From an uncultured Bacteroidales bacterium (lineage in GTDB: Bacteria; Bacteroidota; Bacteroidia; Bacteroidales; Marinilabiliaceae): a stretch of 57,536 nucleotides of DNA. Each line of letters begins with the position of its first letter. The stretch's first letter is position 1. Both the position numbers and the translations under genes were made by a program. The stretch lies in contig CALAUL010000100.1 of the NCBI GenBank assembly GCA_937892255.1, positions 1 to 57,536 of the forward strand. Direction: 5' to 3'. Positions 18,192-26,950 of this stretch are shown here, in pieces. The notes under the pieces were generated by a model that saw only the letters and a program-made list of their open reading frames with translations, ran no database searches and was not told the DNA's origin.

Positions 18192-18788
18192 TCAAGAATC
18201 CTTATCAGCCAAGAGCTTAAATGTAAGTCGATGGTATGGCGATGTGCCATGTTGAGCTATTGCTTCACGATGGTCTTTTGTCGGATATCCCTTATTTTTC
18301 TTCCAATTGTATTGTGGAAATTCATCATGGAGCGAAGTCATCAACTCATCACGATATGTTTTTGCCAATATCGAAGCGGCTGCGATAGACATGTATTTAG
18401 CGTCTCCCTTAACAACTGTAGTATAAGAAATATCATTGTAAGTTTTGAACTTATTACCATCTACAAGGATATGCTGCGGTCGACACGATAAAGCATCAAG
18501 AGCACGATGCATAGCTAAAATTGACGCATTAAGGATATTAATACGGTCTATCTCTTCATTGGAAACGACCCCAACTCCAAAAGCTACAGCCTCGCGTTCT
18601 ATAATAGGACGAAGAGCTTCTCTTTGTCGTTCGGTAAGTTGTTTTGAATCATTGAGCAACAGATTGCAAAAACCACTTGGCAAAATCACGGCTGCTGCAA
18701 CAACAGGCCCGGAAAGACACCCTCGACCGGCTTCATCACATCCGGCTTCAATCCGACCTTCTTCCATACAAAACAAAAGTTTCGCCAT
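18192..18788 (-). CDS. rnhB: Ribonuclease HII
   Basis: 198 residues, typical length. It cuts the RNA strand of RNA:DNA hybrids and starts ribonucleotide excision repair in the cytoplasm. 'GCDEAGRGCLSGPVVAAAVIL' near the N-terminus holds the DEAGRG motif with two catalytic acids. 'ILVDGNKF' and 'AAASILAKTYRDELM' supply the third acid and the Lys/Arg-bearing helix. It begins 10 bases after the glutaminyl-cyclase-like gene and is probably cotranscribed with it. Confidence 0.96.
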   Translation of the reverse strand: MAKLLFCMEEGRIEAGCDEAGRGCLSGPVVAAAVILPSGFCNLLLNDSKQLTERQREALRPIIEREAVAFGVGVVSNEEIDRINILNASILAMHRALDALSCRPQHILVDGNKFKTYNDISYTTVVKGDAKYMSIAAASILAKTYRDELMTSLHDEFPQYNWKKNKGYPTKDHREAIAQHGTSPYHRLTFKLLADKDS

Positions 18789-18798
18789 AGTTCAAAAA

Positions 18799-19803
18799 TC
18801 ATTTTTCATTCATCACTACACTCAAAACCGTTTCTCCTACAGCTCGCAACGTCTTTTTATCAATATTTTTCATTGTATCATCATGAGTGTGCCAATACCC
18901 CCCAAAGCCTGTTCCCGTCGCACCATCATACTGAATAATATCGATACATGGTATTTTAGCAATATTATTGACATAATAATGATCATCTGTTATATACCCT
19001 CCATTATCGTTGACGAAATATGTCCCGTATCCTAATATCGAAGCCTCTTTCCAAACCTTATCATTCACGTTTCGGGCTATATTTTGAGAATACAATTCCC
19101 GACAAAACGTTGCATTAGGCGCACCAACCATATCCAACAAAATACCCCAACGTGCATTACATTTTGCAGCTTCATCACTCTTTGCCCACATCTGCGAACC
19201 AAGACACCATGTATCAGGACGATAAAAATCAACTGTTATATGATCCGGTGTTCCCATATCCTCAACATCGAAAAAGACAATATCAACACCCACTGTCGGC
19301 TTCTTAATAGACAACTGACGCGCGACTTCCATAAGCACGCCCACGCCACTTGCTCCATCATTGGCCCCATCTATAGGTTCCCCTCTTCGCGACACATCAC
19401 TATCATTGTCTGCCCAAGGACGACAATCCCAATGCGCACAAAGCAGAACCCTATTAACTTTTTCGGGGTGTATCTTTGCAATAACATTTTTCACAACAAT
19501 AGGCTTATTGTCCCATTTAATCATCTCTCCCTCTTGTACATAAGCCTGTATGCCGTAACGCGCAAACGCTGCCATATAATAATTTAGACACCGAAGATGC
19601 GCTTCTGAGCCCGGCACACGCGGCCCAAAAGCAACTTGATCCTCAACATATTTATACGCCGAATCAACATTGAACGACACTTGTACTCGAGATTGTTCCA
19701 CGACGGACGAAGAAGAAGAGTCTCCACACGACACTGTGACACTAAGTACAACGGCTACACATGACAACAAGCCAATACTCCTTAATTGTTTCATAATATG
19801 CAT
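18799..19803 (-). CDS. M28-fold lipoprotein, glutaminyl cyclase (animal type) candidate
   Basis: 334 residues (an ATG at 19794, three codons later, is equally possible). The lipoprotein signal ends 'LSVTVSC'. The zinc-peptidase M28 fold is clear: 'LLCAHWDCRPWAD', 'DGANDGASGVGVLMEVARQL' with the metal-binding Asp, 'VDIVFFDVEDMG' with the acid pair in the place of the Glu-Glu of human glutaminyl cyclase, and 'HTHDDT' with the C-terminal His ligand. A single-zinc set of Asp, acid and His is the cyclase rather than the two-zinc aminopeptidase pattern. Known role: type II glutaminyl cyclases of oral Bacteroidales form N-terminal pyroglutamate on exported proteins whose signal cleavage exposes Gln. 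Assignment as cyclase rather than peptidase is an inference from these motifs. Confidence 0.8.
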   Translation of the reverse strand: MHIMKQLRSIGLLSCVAVVLSVTVSCGDSSSSSVVEQSRVQVSFNVDSAYKYVEDQVAFGPRVPGSEAHLRCLNYYMAAFARYGIQAYVQEGEMIKWDNKPIVVKNVIAKIHPEKVNRVLLCAHWDCRPWADNDSDVSRRGEPIDGANDGASGVGVLMEVARQLSIKKPTVGVDIVFFDVEDMGTPDHITVDFYRPDTWCLGSQMWAKSDEAAKCNARWGILLDMVGAPNATFCRELYSQNIARNVNDKVWKEASILGYGTYFVNDNGGYITDDHYYVNNIAKIPCIDIIQYDGATGTGFGGYWHTHDDTMKNIDKKTLRAVGETVLSVVMNEK

Positions 19804-19928
19804 TATCCAATTAAAATACTAATAACAAAAGTTTTGCAATATTCGCAAAAAAAGGCGAAAGTTACAAACGAAGCAAACCGATATGATAAAGTCATTTTTG
19901 TAGTTCCCCTTGCAAAACATCTTCATAT

Positions 19929-19966
19929 GAAAAAAATAAGGGAGACACTTTAATTTGCATCTCCCC
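19929..19966 (-). terminator. Intrinsic terminator of the DUF3836-like gene
   Basis: Read leftwards, GGGAGA (19965-19960) and TCTCCC (19945-19940) pair around a 14-base loop, followed by TTATTTTTTT. Confidence 0.65.
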
Positions 19967-20033
19967 CTCTTTAACTAGGATTTAGACTGATTTGGATACG
20001 GTGAGAATTAACACTTCTTTCGAAGTTTCTTTA

Positions 20034-20654
20034 TTAGTTAGTTCGTTGCGAGATGTAAAGGATATCCGACACCTCAGTCTTTTCCCATGTATTACCTACC
20101 CAGCAATACGTAATATGTTTATTTGCCATGCCGTTTTCGTCATAGGCATATTCTTTCTTTTCAACACCAAGAGTAACGTTGTCTTCGGCCCATTTGTAAG
20201 TTGCACTCATCAAAAGTTTCCCGTCTTTATCGAAAACCATATCATGCATCAGACCATCATCGTAGCTCAAATCATCAAACGATTCCTTACGCCTCTCAAC
20301 CCAATTTAGTCCATCGGCAAGAGTGTAAGAAACCGTTTCAATGAGAGAATTATTATAATATGTGCTGATTTTCTTCGTCGAAGCCACCCATTCGCCAGAC
20401 ACGGAATTATACATTGTCTCAATTACACAATCCGGAGTATATGCATAAATCTTCTTAGAACGTTCCACCCAACGATTACCAGAAATAACCATCGTCAACT
20501 CTATGGAAACTCTATCCATCGCATCCTTTTCAACGATCGTTTTCGACACGACAGCAGAACTTTCTATAGCCGTATTATGCCACACCATATTGTACACCAC
20601 CGCTGAACATATCAGACCAACTGCTATTGCGAATGTAATTGTCAAGTGCTTCAT
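20034..20654 (-). CDS. DUF3836-like exported protein
   Basis: 206 residues. An N-terminal signal or anchor ('ITFAIAVGLICSAVVYNMVW') is followed by about five repeats of a strand-rich unit around 'NRWVERSKKIYAYTPDCVIETMY', 'GEWVASTKKISTYYNNSLIETVSY' and 'LNWVERRKESFDDLS'. This repeat pattern is that of the Bacteroides DUF3836 family, whose function is unknown. It is a single-gene unit with its own terminator. Confidence 0.6.
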   Translation of the reverse strand: MKHLTITFAIAVGLICSAVVYNMVWHNTAIESSAVVSKTIVEKDAMDRVSIELTMVISGNRWVERSKKIYAYTPDCVIETMYNSVSGEWVASTKKISTYYNNSLIETVSYTLADGLNWVERRKESFDDLSYDDGLMHDMVFDKDGKLLMSATYKWAEDNVTLGVEKKEYAYDENGMANKHITYCWVGNTWEKTEVSDILYISQRTN

Positions 20655-20749
20655 TATTCTTTTTATTTCTGTTCTCCGAAAACAAAATTATAGCCACCTC
20701 TCATTGTAACCAAAAAAAATTATAAACTTTTGACCAACGAACAAAAGTT

Positions 20750-20799
20750 TTTGACGAATGACACTTTATGCAAAAATAACGTTTGACGAATGACACTTT
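20750..20799. repeat. 18-bp direct repeat upstream of the PfkB kinase
   Basis: TTTGACGAATGACACTTT occurs at 20750-20767 and 20782-20799, start-to-start 32 bases. A third partial copy (TTTGACGAAAA) begins at 20803 and a weak one (TTTTGACCAACGAA) near 20729. The block lies ~85 bases upstream of the kinase promoter and could be an operator array. Otherwise 20655-20883 is AT-rich with no gene. Confidence 0.7.
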
Positions 20800-20883
20800 T
20801 TGTTTGACGAAAAGCAAAATGGTTTTTAAGAAAGAGGTTCAAACATTAAAAAACATCACATCATTATTTCATAATAACTCCGA

Positions 20884-20915
20884 TTTGTCAGGAATTGATA
20901 AACATTGTATTTTTG
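20884..20915 (+). promoter_or_regulatory. Bacteroidetes promoter of the PfkB kinase
   Basis: TTTG (20884-20887), 20 bases, TATTTTTG (20908-20915): both exact. The promoter overlaps an in-frame ATG at 20905, so translation must start later, at 20935. The first transcribed bases contain a short TTTGCC/GGCAAA inverted repeat. Confidence 0.8.
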
Positions 20916-20934
20916 CCAAAAAGGCAAATACATC

Positions 20935-21834
20935 ATGAAAAGAGTAATAGGAATCGGAGAAACGATATTCGACATAATATTAGATAGCAACAATACGCCC
21001 CAAAGCGGCAAACCGGGAGGTTCGGTATACAATGCCATGGTATCTCTCGGTCGCAAAGACATTGAGTGTATATTTATCAGCGAAGTTGGCAACGACAAAT
21101 TAGGTGAAATAATAAAGCAATTCTTAATAGACAACAACGTCAACACGCAATATATCTGTTCGTTTGACGACGGCAAGACTCCATTAGCATTAGCCTTCCT
21201 CGATGAAAACAGCAACGCTCAATATCTCTTCTATAAAGATTATCCAGCACAACGCTTACAACTTGAATTACCAAACATAACAGCCGACGACATACTTCTT
21301 TTTGGATCATACTTCGCTCTCAATCCGACCCTGCGTCCTCAAGTAAAAAAACTCATCGAACATGCGAAACAAAATAAAGCCATAATCTATTATGACGTCA
21401 ACTTCCGCGCAACACACAAACACGAAACAGAAAAGCTCAGGCCTGCCATAATAGAAAATTTCCGTTTTGCCGACATTGTCAAAGGCTCTGACGAAGACTT
21501 CTACAATATGTTTGGCTCCGACAATTGGCGCAACGCATACCACACCCATATCAAACAACATTGTCCTATATTTATATGTACCGAAGGAGCAAACGGAGCC
21601 ACAGCGATAATAGGCGACACAGAACTACATATAGACGGCAAAGAAATAACGCCACTCAGCACTGTTGGCGCAGGAGATAGTTTTAACGCCGGAACCATAT
21701 ATGGACTTATACAAAACAATCTTACGCCTCAGACTATAATGGAAAAACCAGAGTTAATTCTTAAAGCCTTAAAGCATGGAATTGACTTCTCATCTCAAGT
21801 ATGCCAAAGTTATGACAATTATATAAGTCGTTAA
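20935..21834 (+). CDS. PfkB-family carbohydrate kinase (fructokinase-like)
   Basis: 299 residues from the ATG at 20935, chosen because an earlier in-frame ATG lies inside the promoter. Motifs: 'GKPGGSVYNAMVSLGRKD' (PfkB signature 1, sugar binding, ~25-42), 'IIYYDVNFRATH' (~142-153), 'KGSDEDF', and 'STVGAGDSFNAGTIYGLI' (signature 2, with the anion hole GAGD and catalytic Asp). ATP-dependent phosphorylation of a monosaccharide is the family reaction; fructose is the best guess but ribose-type or other sugars cannot be excluded. gpmI follows with its own promoter. Confidence 0.87.
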   Translation: MKRVIGIGETIFDIILDSNNTPQSGKPGGSVYNAMVSLGRKDIECIFISEVGNDKLGEIIKQFLIDNNVNTQYICSFDDGKTPLALAFLDENSNAQYLFYKDYPAQRLQLELPNITADDILLFGSYFALNPTLRPQVKKLIEHAKQNKAIIYYDVNFRATHKHETEKLRPAIIENFRFADIVKGSDEDFYNMFGSDNWRNAYHTHIKQHCPIFICTEGANGATAIIGDTELHIDGKEITPLSTVGAGDSFNAGTIYGLIQNNLTPQTIMEKPELILKALKHGIDFSSQVCQSYDNYISR

Positions 21835-21865
21835 TTGTTATTTTAGTTATAATCCACTATTTTTG
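21835..21865 (+). promoter_or_regulatory. Bacteroidetes promoter of gpmI
   Basis: TTG (21835-21837), 20 bases, TATTTTTG (21858-21865). The start codon lies 35 bases beyond. The -33 element directly adjoins the stop codon of the kinase. Confidence 0.7.
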
Positions 21866-21900
21866 CGTTCAGAAAATAATAACAGTCAAAACATAAAACA

Positions 21901-23418
21901 ATGAGTAAAAAGGCTCTTTTGATGATTCTCGATGGATGGGGAATCGGAGACAAAAAGAAAGATGACGTAATCTTTAACACAGCAACACCTTATTGGGATT
22001 CACTCATAGCAAATTATCCCAATTCACAACTTGAAGCTTCAGGCGAAAACGTAGGTCTTCCTGACGGACAGATGGGCAACTCAGAGGTAGGGCACCTCAA
22101 CATCGGAGCCGGTCGCATCGTTTATCAAGACCTCGTAAAGATAAATAGGGCTTGTGCTGACAACTCTATCATGCAAAACAAAGAAGTCGTTTCGGCATTT
22201 ACATACGCTAAAGAAAACGGCAAGAACATACATTTTATGGGTCTCACATCTAACGGTGGAGTTCACTCATCTCTTGTTCATCTCTTTAAACTTTGCGACA
22301 TAGCTAAAGAATACGGCATAGACAATGCATTCATACACTGTTTCATGGACGGTCGTGACACCGACCCTAAGAGTGGCAAAGGTTTCATCGAAGAACTTAC
22401 TGCACATTGTGCTAAATCAGCAGGTAAAATCGCTTCTATCGTAGGTCGCTTCTATGCTATGGACAGAGACAAACGCTGGGAACGCGTTCGTGAAGCATAC
22501 AACCTCATCGTAAAGGGCGAGGGCAAAAAAGCCGACGATATGGTTAAAGCTATGGAAGAGTCATACGCAGAAGGTGTAACAGATGAGTTCATCAAACCTA
22601 TAAGCAATGCTAATTTCGACGGTACTATTAAAGAAGGCGATGTAGTCATATTCTTCAACTACCGCAACGACCGTGCAAAAGAACTTACCGTTGTGCTATC
22701 ACAACAAGATATGCCAGAAGAGCAAATGACAACTATCCCTGGCATACAATTCTATTGCATGACGCCATACGACGCTTCATTTAAAAACGTACATATCCTC
22801 TTTGACAAAGAGAATGTACAAAACACACTTGGTGAATACCTCGCTAACAATGGCAAAAAGCAACTTCATATAGCAGAGACAGAGAAATATGCTCACGTGA
22901 CATTCTTCTTCAACGGCGGAAGAGAGACTCCCTACAAAGACGAAGAACGTATACTCGTACCTTCTCCTAAGGTAGCCACTTACGACCTTAAACCAGAGAT
23001 GTCCGCTTACGAAGTTAAAGACAAACTCGTTGAAGCTATCGGCTCACAGCAGTATGACTTTATCGTTGTGAACTATGCAAACGGTGATATGGTAGGTCAC
23101 ACTGGAATATACGAAGCTATAGAAAAAGCCGTTGTTGCTATCGACAACTGCGTCAAAGAGACAGTTGAAGCAGCTAAAGCTAATGACTACGAAGTCATCA
23201 TCATTGCCGACCACGGTAACGCCGACCGAGCACTCAATGAAGACGGTTCAGTCAATACTGCGCACTCTCTCAATCCGGTGCCATTTGTATACGTAACAAA
23301 TCGCGAATGCAAAAAGATAGAGAACGGCGTTCTTGCTGACGTTGCTCCTTCACTACTCACTATCATGGGAATGGAACAACCATCTGACATGACAGGAAAG
23401 AGCCTTATTACTCTTTAA
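21901..23418 (+). CDS. gpmI: 2,3-bisphosphoglycerate-independent phosphoglycerate mutase
   Basis: 505 residues, standard length. It interconverts 3- and 2-phosphoglycerate in glycolysis using two manganese ions. 'MILDGWGIGD' supplies the first metal-binding Asp and 'GQMGNSEVGHLNIGAGR' the phosphoserine nucleophile (~residue 60). 'FMDGRDTDPKSG' and 'GRFYAMDRDKRWERV' line the substrate pocket, and 'NYANGDMVGHTG' with 'IIADHGNAD' carry the remaining metal ligands of the alkaline-phosphatase-like half. Cytoplasmic. An FKBP gene follows 23 bases downstream and probably shares the transcript. Confidence 0.98.
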   Translation: MSKKALLMILDGWGIGDKKKDDVIFNTATPYWDSLIANYPNSQLEASGENVGLPDGQMGNSEVGHLNIGAGRIVYQDLVKINRACADNSIMQNKEVVSAFTYAKENGKNIHFMGLTSNGGVHSSLVHLFKLCDIAKEYGIDNAFIHCFMDGRDTDPKSGKGFIEELTAHCAKSAGKIASIVGRFYAMDRDKRWERVREAYNLIVKGEGKKADDMVKAMEESYAEGVTDEFIKPISNANFDGTIKEGDVVIFFNYRNDRAKELTVVLSQQDMPEEQMTTIPGIQFYCMTPYDASFKNVHILFDKENVQNTLGEYLANNGKKQLHIAETEKYAHVTFFFNGGRETPYKDEERILVPSPKVATYDLKPEMSAYEVKDKLVEAIGSQQYDFIVVNYANGDMVGHTGIYEAIEKAVVAIDNCVKETVEAAKANDYEVIIIADHGNADRALNEDGSVNTAHSLNPVPFVYVTNRECKKIENGVLADVAPSLLTIMGMEQPSDMTGKSLITL

Positions 23419-23441
23419 CATCACCAACTTGAATTAGAGAA

Positions 23442-24026
23442 ATGAAAAAAATAAGTTATGCAATAGGTATGAACATCGCTGCTAACATGAAGCAGACAGG
23501 TGTAAATAACCTTGACTGGGAAGCTGTAACAGCTGGCATGAAAGCCGTAATAGAAGGCACAAAACCTGAAGTAGACCCAAAAGAAGCTGGACAACTCCTC
23601 AACAAATACTTTACCGAGCTTGAAGAGAAGCTACACCAGAAAGCTATCGAAGACGGGGCAGCATTCCTTGCAGCCAACGGCGAACGCAAAGAGGTTGTAA
23701 CCCTCGCAAGTGGCTTGCAGTATGAGATACTCAAAGAGGGCAACGGTGAAAAACCTAAAGCCTCTGACAGCGTAAAATGTCACTACCATGGCACTCTCAT
23801 CGATGGCACTGTCTTTGACAGTTCTGTCAGACGTGGCGAACCTGCCGTATTCCCAGTAGGTGGAGTTATCAAAGGTTGGGTAGAAGCACTTCAACTTATG
23901 TCTGTTGGTTCTAAATGGAAGCTCTATATTCCTTACGACCTTGGATATGGTGCTCGCGGCGCTGGCGAGTCTATAGCTCCTTACTCTACACTAATATTTG
24001 AAGTAGAACTACTTGAAATAGTATAA
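23442..24026 (+). CDS. FKBP-type peptidyl-prolyl isomerase, cytoplasmic
   Basis: 194 residues with no signal peptide. The N-terminal ~75 residues ('ISYAIGMNIAANMKQTGVNNLDW...') form the helical FKBP_N dimerisation domain of Mip-like proteins. The catalytic FKBP domain follows ('VKCHYHGTLIDGTVFDSS', 'FPVGGVIKGWVEALQLM', 'LIFEVELLEI'). Family role: cis-trans isomerisation of prolyl bonds and chaperone activity. It is the first of three related genes in a row and the only one without an export signal. Confidence 0.93.
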   Translation: MKKISYAIGMNIAANMKQTGVNNLDWEAVTAGMKAVIEGTKPEVDPKEAGQLLNKYFTELEEKLHQKAIEDGAAFLAANGERKEVVTLASGLQYEILKEGNGEKPKASDSVKCHYHGTLIDGTVFDSSVRRGEPAVFPVGGVIKGWVEALQLMSVGSKWKLYIPYDLGYGARGAGESIAPYSTLIFEVELLEIV

Positions 24027-24094
24027 TAAATCAACCTTGGGAGAGAATCATCACAAAATGAACGCCGCTCCTAAATATTAATAAAGAAACAGTC

Positions 24095-24919
24095 ATGAAA
24101 AAATTAGCATTTATTGCGATGGCCGGCTTAGTATTGTTCGCGTCATCATGTTCAAAGAGCAAATATTCAAAAAACGCAACACTTGAAGACAAAATAGACA
24201 CAGTAAGCTACGCTCTCGGCGTCTTGAACGGTTCTACATTGACTCAGTCAATGAAACAAAACATGCCATTTGAGATAACAGACTCAACTCTTTGGATTAA
24301 CATGTTTGTAAAATTCGACCTCAACAAAAACTTTGTCAATCACTTCGGTAACATGCTCGGCGGAATTAACGAAGAAGCATACAAGTATGGATTCTACCAC
24401 ATTTGCATGTACGACAAAGCACAAATTGACCCGACAATGGCAGACATAATACTTTCTACAAGAGCAAATGAATTAGAAGCCCAAAAAGATGCAGAACGCG
24501 CAGAATTGGCTGCTAAAAGTCTCGAAGAAGGCAAAAAGTTCCTTGCTGAAAACGCAACAAAAGAAGGTGTTATAACCCTTGAAAACGGGCTTCAATACAA
24601 GGTAGAAAAGATGGGCGAAGGCAAAAAACCTGTTCTTGCTGACCAAGTAAAAGTTCACTACACAGGCAAACTCCTTAATGGCGAAGTATTCGACAGTTCG
24701 GTAGACCGAGGCGAACCTGCAGTATTCCCTCTCGACCGAGTAATAAAAGGTTGGACAGAAATACTTCAGCTCATGCCTGTCGGTTCTAAATGGACTGTGT
24801 ATATCCCATCAGAACTTGCATATGGCGAATATGGTGGCGGCGACAAGATTCCGGGCAACGCAACCCTCATTTTTGACATCGAATTATTGGAAATAGTTGC
24901 TCCTCAAGAATTGAAATAA
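24095..24919 (+). CDS. FKBP-type peptidyl-prolyl isomerase lipoprotein
   Basis: 274 residues with a lipoprotein signal ('GLVLFASSC'), so it acts in the envelope. An FKBP_N-like helical part (~30-150, 'DTVSYALGVLNGSTLTQSM') precedes a complete FKBP domain ('VKVHYTGKLLNGEVFDSSVDRG', 'FPLDRVIKGWTEILQLMPVGSKW', 'IPSELAYGEYGGGDKIPGNATLIFDIELLEI'). The conserved Tyr, Asp and Trp of the active pocket are present. Probably cotranscribed with the upstream FKBP gene (68-base gap); the terminator at 24943 follows. Confidence 0.93.
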   Translation: MKKLAFIAMAGLVLFASSCSKSKYSKNATLEDKIDTVSYALGVLNGSTLTQSMKQNMPFEITDSTLWINMFVKFDLNKNFVNHFGNMLGGINEEAYKYGFYHICMYDKAQIDPTMADIILSTRANELEAQKDAERAELAAKSLEEGKKFLAENATKEGVITLENGLQYKVEKMGEGKKPVLADQVKVHYTGKLLNGEVFDSSVDRGEPAVFPLDRVIKGWTEILQLMPVGSKWTVYIPSELAYGEYGGGDKIPGNATLIFDIELLEIVAPQELK

Positions 24920-24942
24920 TATTTCAAAAACACATTAACACG

Positions 24943-24985
24943 GCGTCTTCGTATTTCGCTATATCAGAATTCGAAGGCGCTTTTT
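24943..24985 (+). terminator. Intrinsic terminator between the second and third FKBP genes
   Basis: GCGTCTTCG (24943-24951) and CGAAGGCGC (24972-24980) pair over 9 bp with one G-U, followed by T5. The 20-base loop is long. Confidence 0.75.
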
Positions 24986-25000
24986 AATTATTAAGATGCA

Positions 25001-25807
25001 ATGAAGAAAATTATTTTTACTGCGCTCATTGGAATATTCGTCCTCACCTCAGCAAAAAGCACTGAAGACTACACTCAAAAAGCCATTCTTGAGAACAACA
25101 TCGACAGCGTAAGTTACGCTCTCGGCATACTGAACGGCACTGCTGTAACAGCCCAACTGTCACAATCTTTGCCGTTTAACATTACCGACTCAACAGCTTT
25201 ACCAAAACTGTTTATAAACTACGAACTCAGCGATGTTTTTGTCAAACACTTCAGCAATATGTTCGAAGGATTAAACAATGAAGCTTTCAAATACGGCTTT
25301 TACCATCAAAGCGTCACCGGGAAAGCACAGATGACACCCGTTGAAGCCAATAGAGTTTGTGACGACCGTTTCTCTGCCATAAGAGCAAAAAAGGCACTTG
25401 CAGAACAAGCTGCGAAACAAAAAAACATGGAAGAAGGAAAGGCATTCCTTGCTGAGAATGCGACAAAACCAGGCGTCGTAACTCTCGAAAGCGGACTTCA
25501 ATATAAAATAGAGAAGGCCGGAAGCGGAGAAAAGCCTGTCGCAACAGATCGAGTGAAAGTACATTACACCGGCAAACTTCTTGACGGAACGGTGTTTGAC
25601 AGTTCTGTCGAACGCGGAGAACCAATTGTCCTTCCACTCAACAATGTAATAAAAGGGTGGGTCGAAGTTCTTCAGCTTATGCCAACAGGCTCGAAATGGA
25701 CAGTTTACATTCCTTCAAATCTGGCCTACGGAGAGCATGGGAGCAACGATATTCCGGGTAATGCGACACTCATTTTTGAAATAGAACTTCTGGAAATCAT
25801 CAAATAA
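25001..25807 (+). CDS. FKBP-type peptidyl-prolyl isomerase, exported
   Basis: 268 residues, signal peptide without lipobox cysteine ('IFTALIGIFVLTSAKS'), so likely periplasmic. It is a close paralogue of the preceding gene ('DSVSYALGILNGTAVTAQLSQ', 'VKVHYTGKLLDGTVFDSSVERG', 'IPSNLAYGEHGSNDIPGNATLIFEIELLEI'). The two differ mainly in the export signal and in the helical part. The start lies 16 bases after the terminator run, so the gene is either read through or has a promoter I cannot see. Confidence 0.93.
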   Translation: MKKIIFTALIGIFVLTSAKSTEDYTQKAILENNIDSVSYALGILNGTAVTAQLSQSLPFNITDSTALPKLFINYELSDVFVKHFSNMFEGLNNEAFKYGFYHQSVTGKAQMTPVEANRVCDDRFSAIRAKKALAEQAAKQKNMEEGKAFLAENATKPGVVTLESGLQYKIEKAGSGEKPVATDRVKVHYTGKLLDGTVFDSSVERGEPIVLPLNNVIKGWVEVLQLMPTGSKWTVYIPSNLAYGEHGSNDIPGNATLIFEIELLEIIK

Positions 25808-25827
25808 CACACACAAAACAACTTCTG

Positions 25828-26619
25828 ATGATTAACTTAAACCTCAACGGCTCTACTCTGACATTTAAACAAGACGGACTTATAAAATTCAATGAAGCCG
25901 AACACATTTACTCTGTCGACGGCATTGGCAAGTTGACTTCTGTGAGCAACGTTGTGGGCTCGTTTTTCAAGGATTTTGACGCTCAGTATTGGAGTATGAG
26001 AAAGTGCAATGGCAACTGCATCGAAGCCGCCAAACTGAGAGAAGAGTGGAATGCAAAAGGAGAACGGGCTTCACAAGCCGGGACTTTTCTTCACAAACAG
26101 ATAGAAGACTTTATCAATAATCGTTTCGATGGACAACTTTCTTGTCTTGTGGAATACTGTGGCGAGTTTGTTCGTTTGAAAGAACATGTCAACATCGAAA
26201 AAGAATGGGGTTACTTTCTCCGTTTCAAGGCTGAAACATACATAACTCCGTTTCGCACAGAGTGGCGTGTGTTCGACGCCGAGGCAAAAATAGCCGGCAC
26301 TATAGATTTGGTTTGTGCTTGCAACGATGACTCTTTCGAGATTTACGATTGGAAGCGGAGCAATAAGATTGACCCATTGGAGTACAACAGATTTCAATGC
26401 GGAATAAATGGTTTAGAACATCTGACAGATACTTCGTATATCCACTATTGCTTACAACAGAATCTTTACAGATATATACTCGAAAAGAACTACGGTATAT
26501 CTGTCAGAAAGTTGAACTTGGTAGTACTTCACCCTGATTTGAACAATTACCAGATAGTTTCTGTTCCTATCATGAACGAAGAGGTCGAAATCATGTTAAG
26601 TCATTTCAAGCCACATTAA
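25828..26619 (+). CDS. PD-(D/E)XK nuclease-superfamily protein
   Basis: 263 residues, cytoplasmic. 'AGTFLHKQIEDFI' resembles the GxxxH motif of RecB/Cas4-like nucleases, 'TEWRVFDAEAKIAGTIDLVC' holds the metal-binding Glu and Asp, and 'FEIYDWKRSNKI' is the D-x-K catalytic motif. These are the expected active-site elements in order, so it is probably an active DNA nuclease. It begins 20 bases after the third FKBP gene. The convergent neighbours encode an AddA-like helicase, so a role in repair is plausible but only inferred. Confidence 0.75.
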   Translation: MINLNLNGSTLTFKQDGLIKFNEAEHIYSVDGIGKLTSVSNVVGSFFKDFDAQYWSMRKCNGNCIEAAKLREEWNAKGERASQAGTFLHKQIEDFINNRFDGQLSCLVEYCGEFVRLKEHVNIEKEWGYFLRFKAETYITPFRTEWRVFDAEAKIAGTIDLVCACNDDSFEIYDWKRSNKIDPLEYNRFQCGINGLEHLTDTSYIHYCLQQNLYRYILEKNYGISVRKLNLVVLHPDLNNYQIVSVPIMNEEVEIMLSHFKPH

Positions 26620-26653
26620 ACGTCAATAGGAAATAAGTCGGTACAGAAAGGCA

Positions 26654-26688
26654 AAAAGACAGGTCGTTGCTCATGACGCCTGTCTTTT
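26654..26688. terminator. Terminator between convergent genes, usable in both directions
   Basis: AAAAGACAGG (26654-26663) with CCTGTCTTTT (26679-26688), perfect 10-bp stem with A- and T-rich flanks on both sides. Confidence 0.8.
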
Positions 26689-26707
26689 GTGTTTATGATT
26701 CTCAACC

Positions 26708-26950
26708 TCACCGTTTTTCGAGACTGTTTAATATCTTCAGAGCTTCCTCTCGTGACTCACCACAAAAAAGGAGTTCAGCCTTAAATCCGCCACAGACTGA
26801 CGGTCGTTCCGGCTTCCCGAATATTGCACATTTATAATCTTCCGTCAAGTGGATACAACGTACTCCGGCCGGTTTTGGGCCCATTCCAGGTATATCTGAC
26901 GATATTGACGGAGCAATGCAACATGCTCCACATCCTACTCTGCACTCCAT
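26708..26950 (-). CDS. YkgJ-type cysteine-cluster protein
   Basis: 80 residues. Seven cysteines, with 'CRVGCGACC' at the N-terminus and 'CIHL', 'CAIF' and 'SVCGGF' further on, match the zinc/iron-chelating YkgJ/CxxCxxCC family. Biochemical role not established. It starts inside the end of the AddA-like gene (16-base overlap), so the two are translationally linked in one operon. Confidence 0.82.
   Translation of the reverse strand: MECRVGCGACCIAPSISSDIPGMGPKPAGVRCIHLTEDYKCAIFGKPERPSVCGGFKAELLFCGESREEALKILNSLEKR

Noticed and set aside
25828..26619. Cas4
   Set aside because: The motifs fit PD-(D/E)XK nucleases in general, but there is no cysteine cluster of Cas4 and no cas gene nearby.
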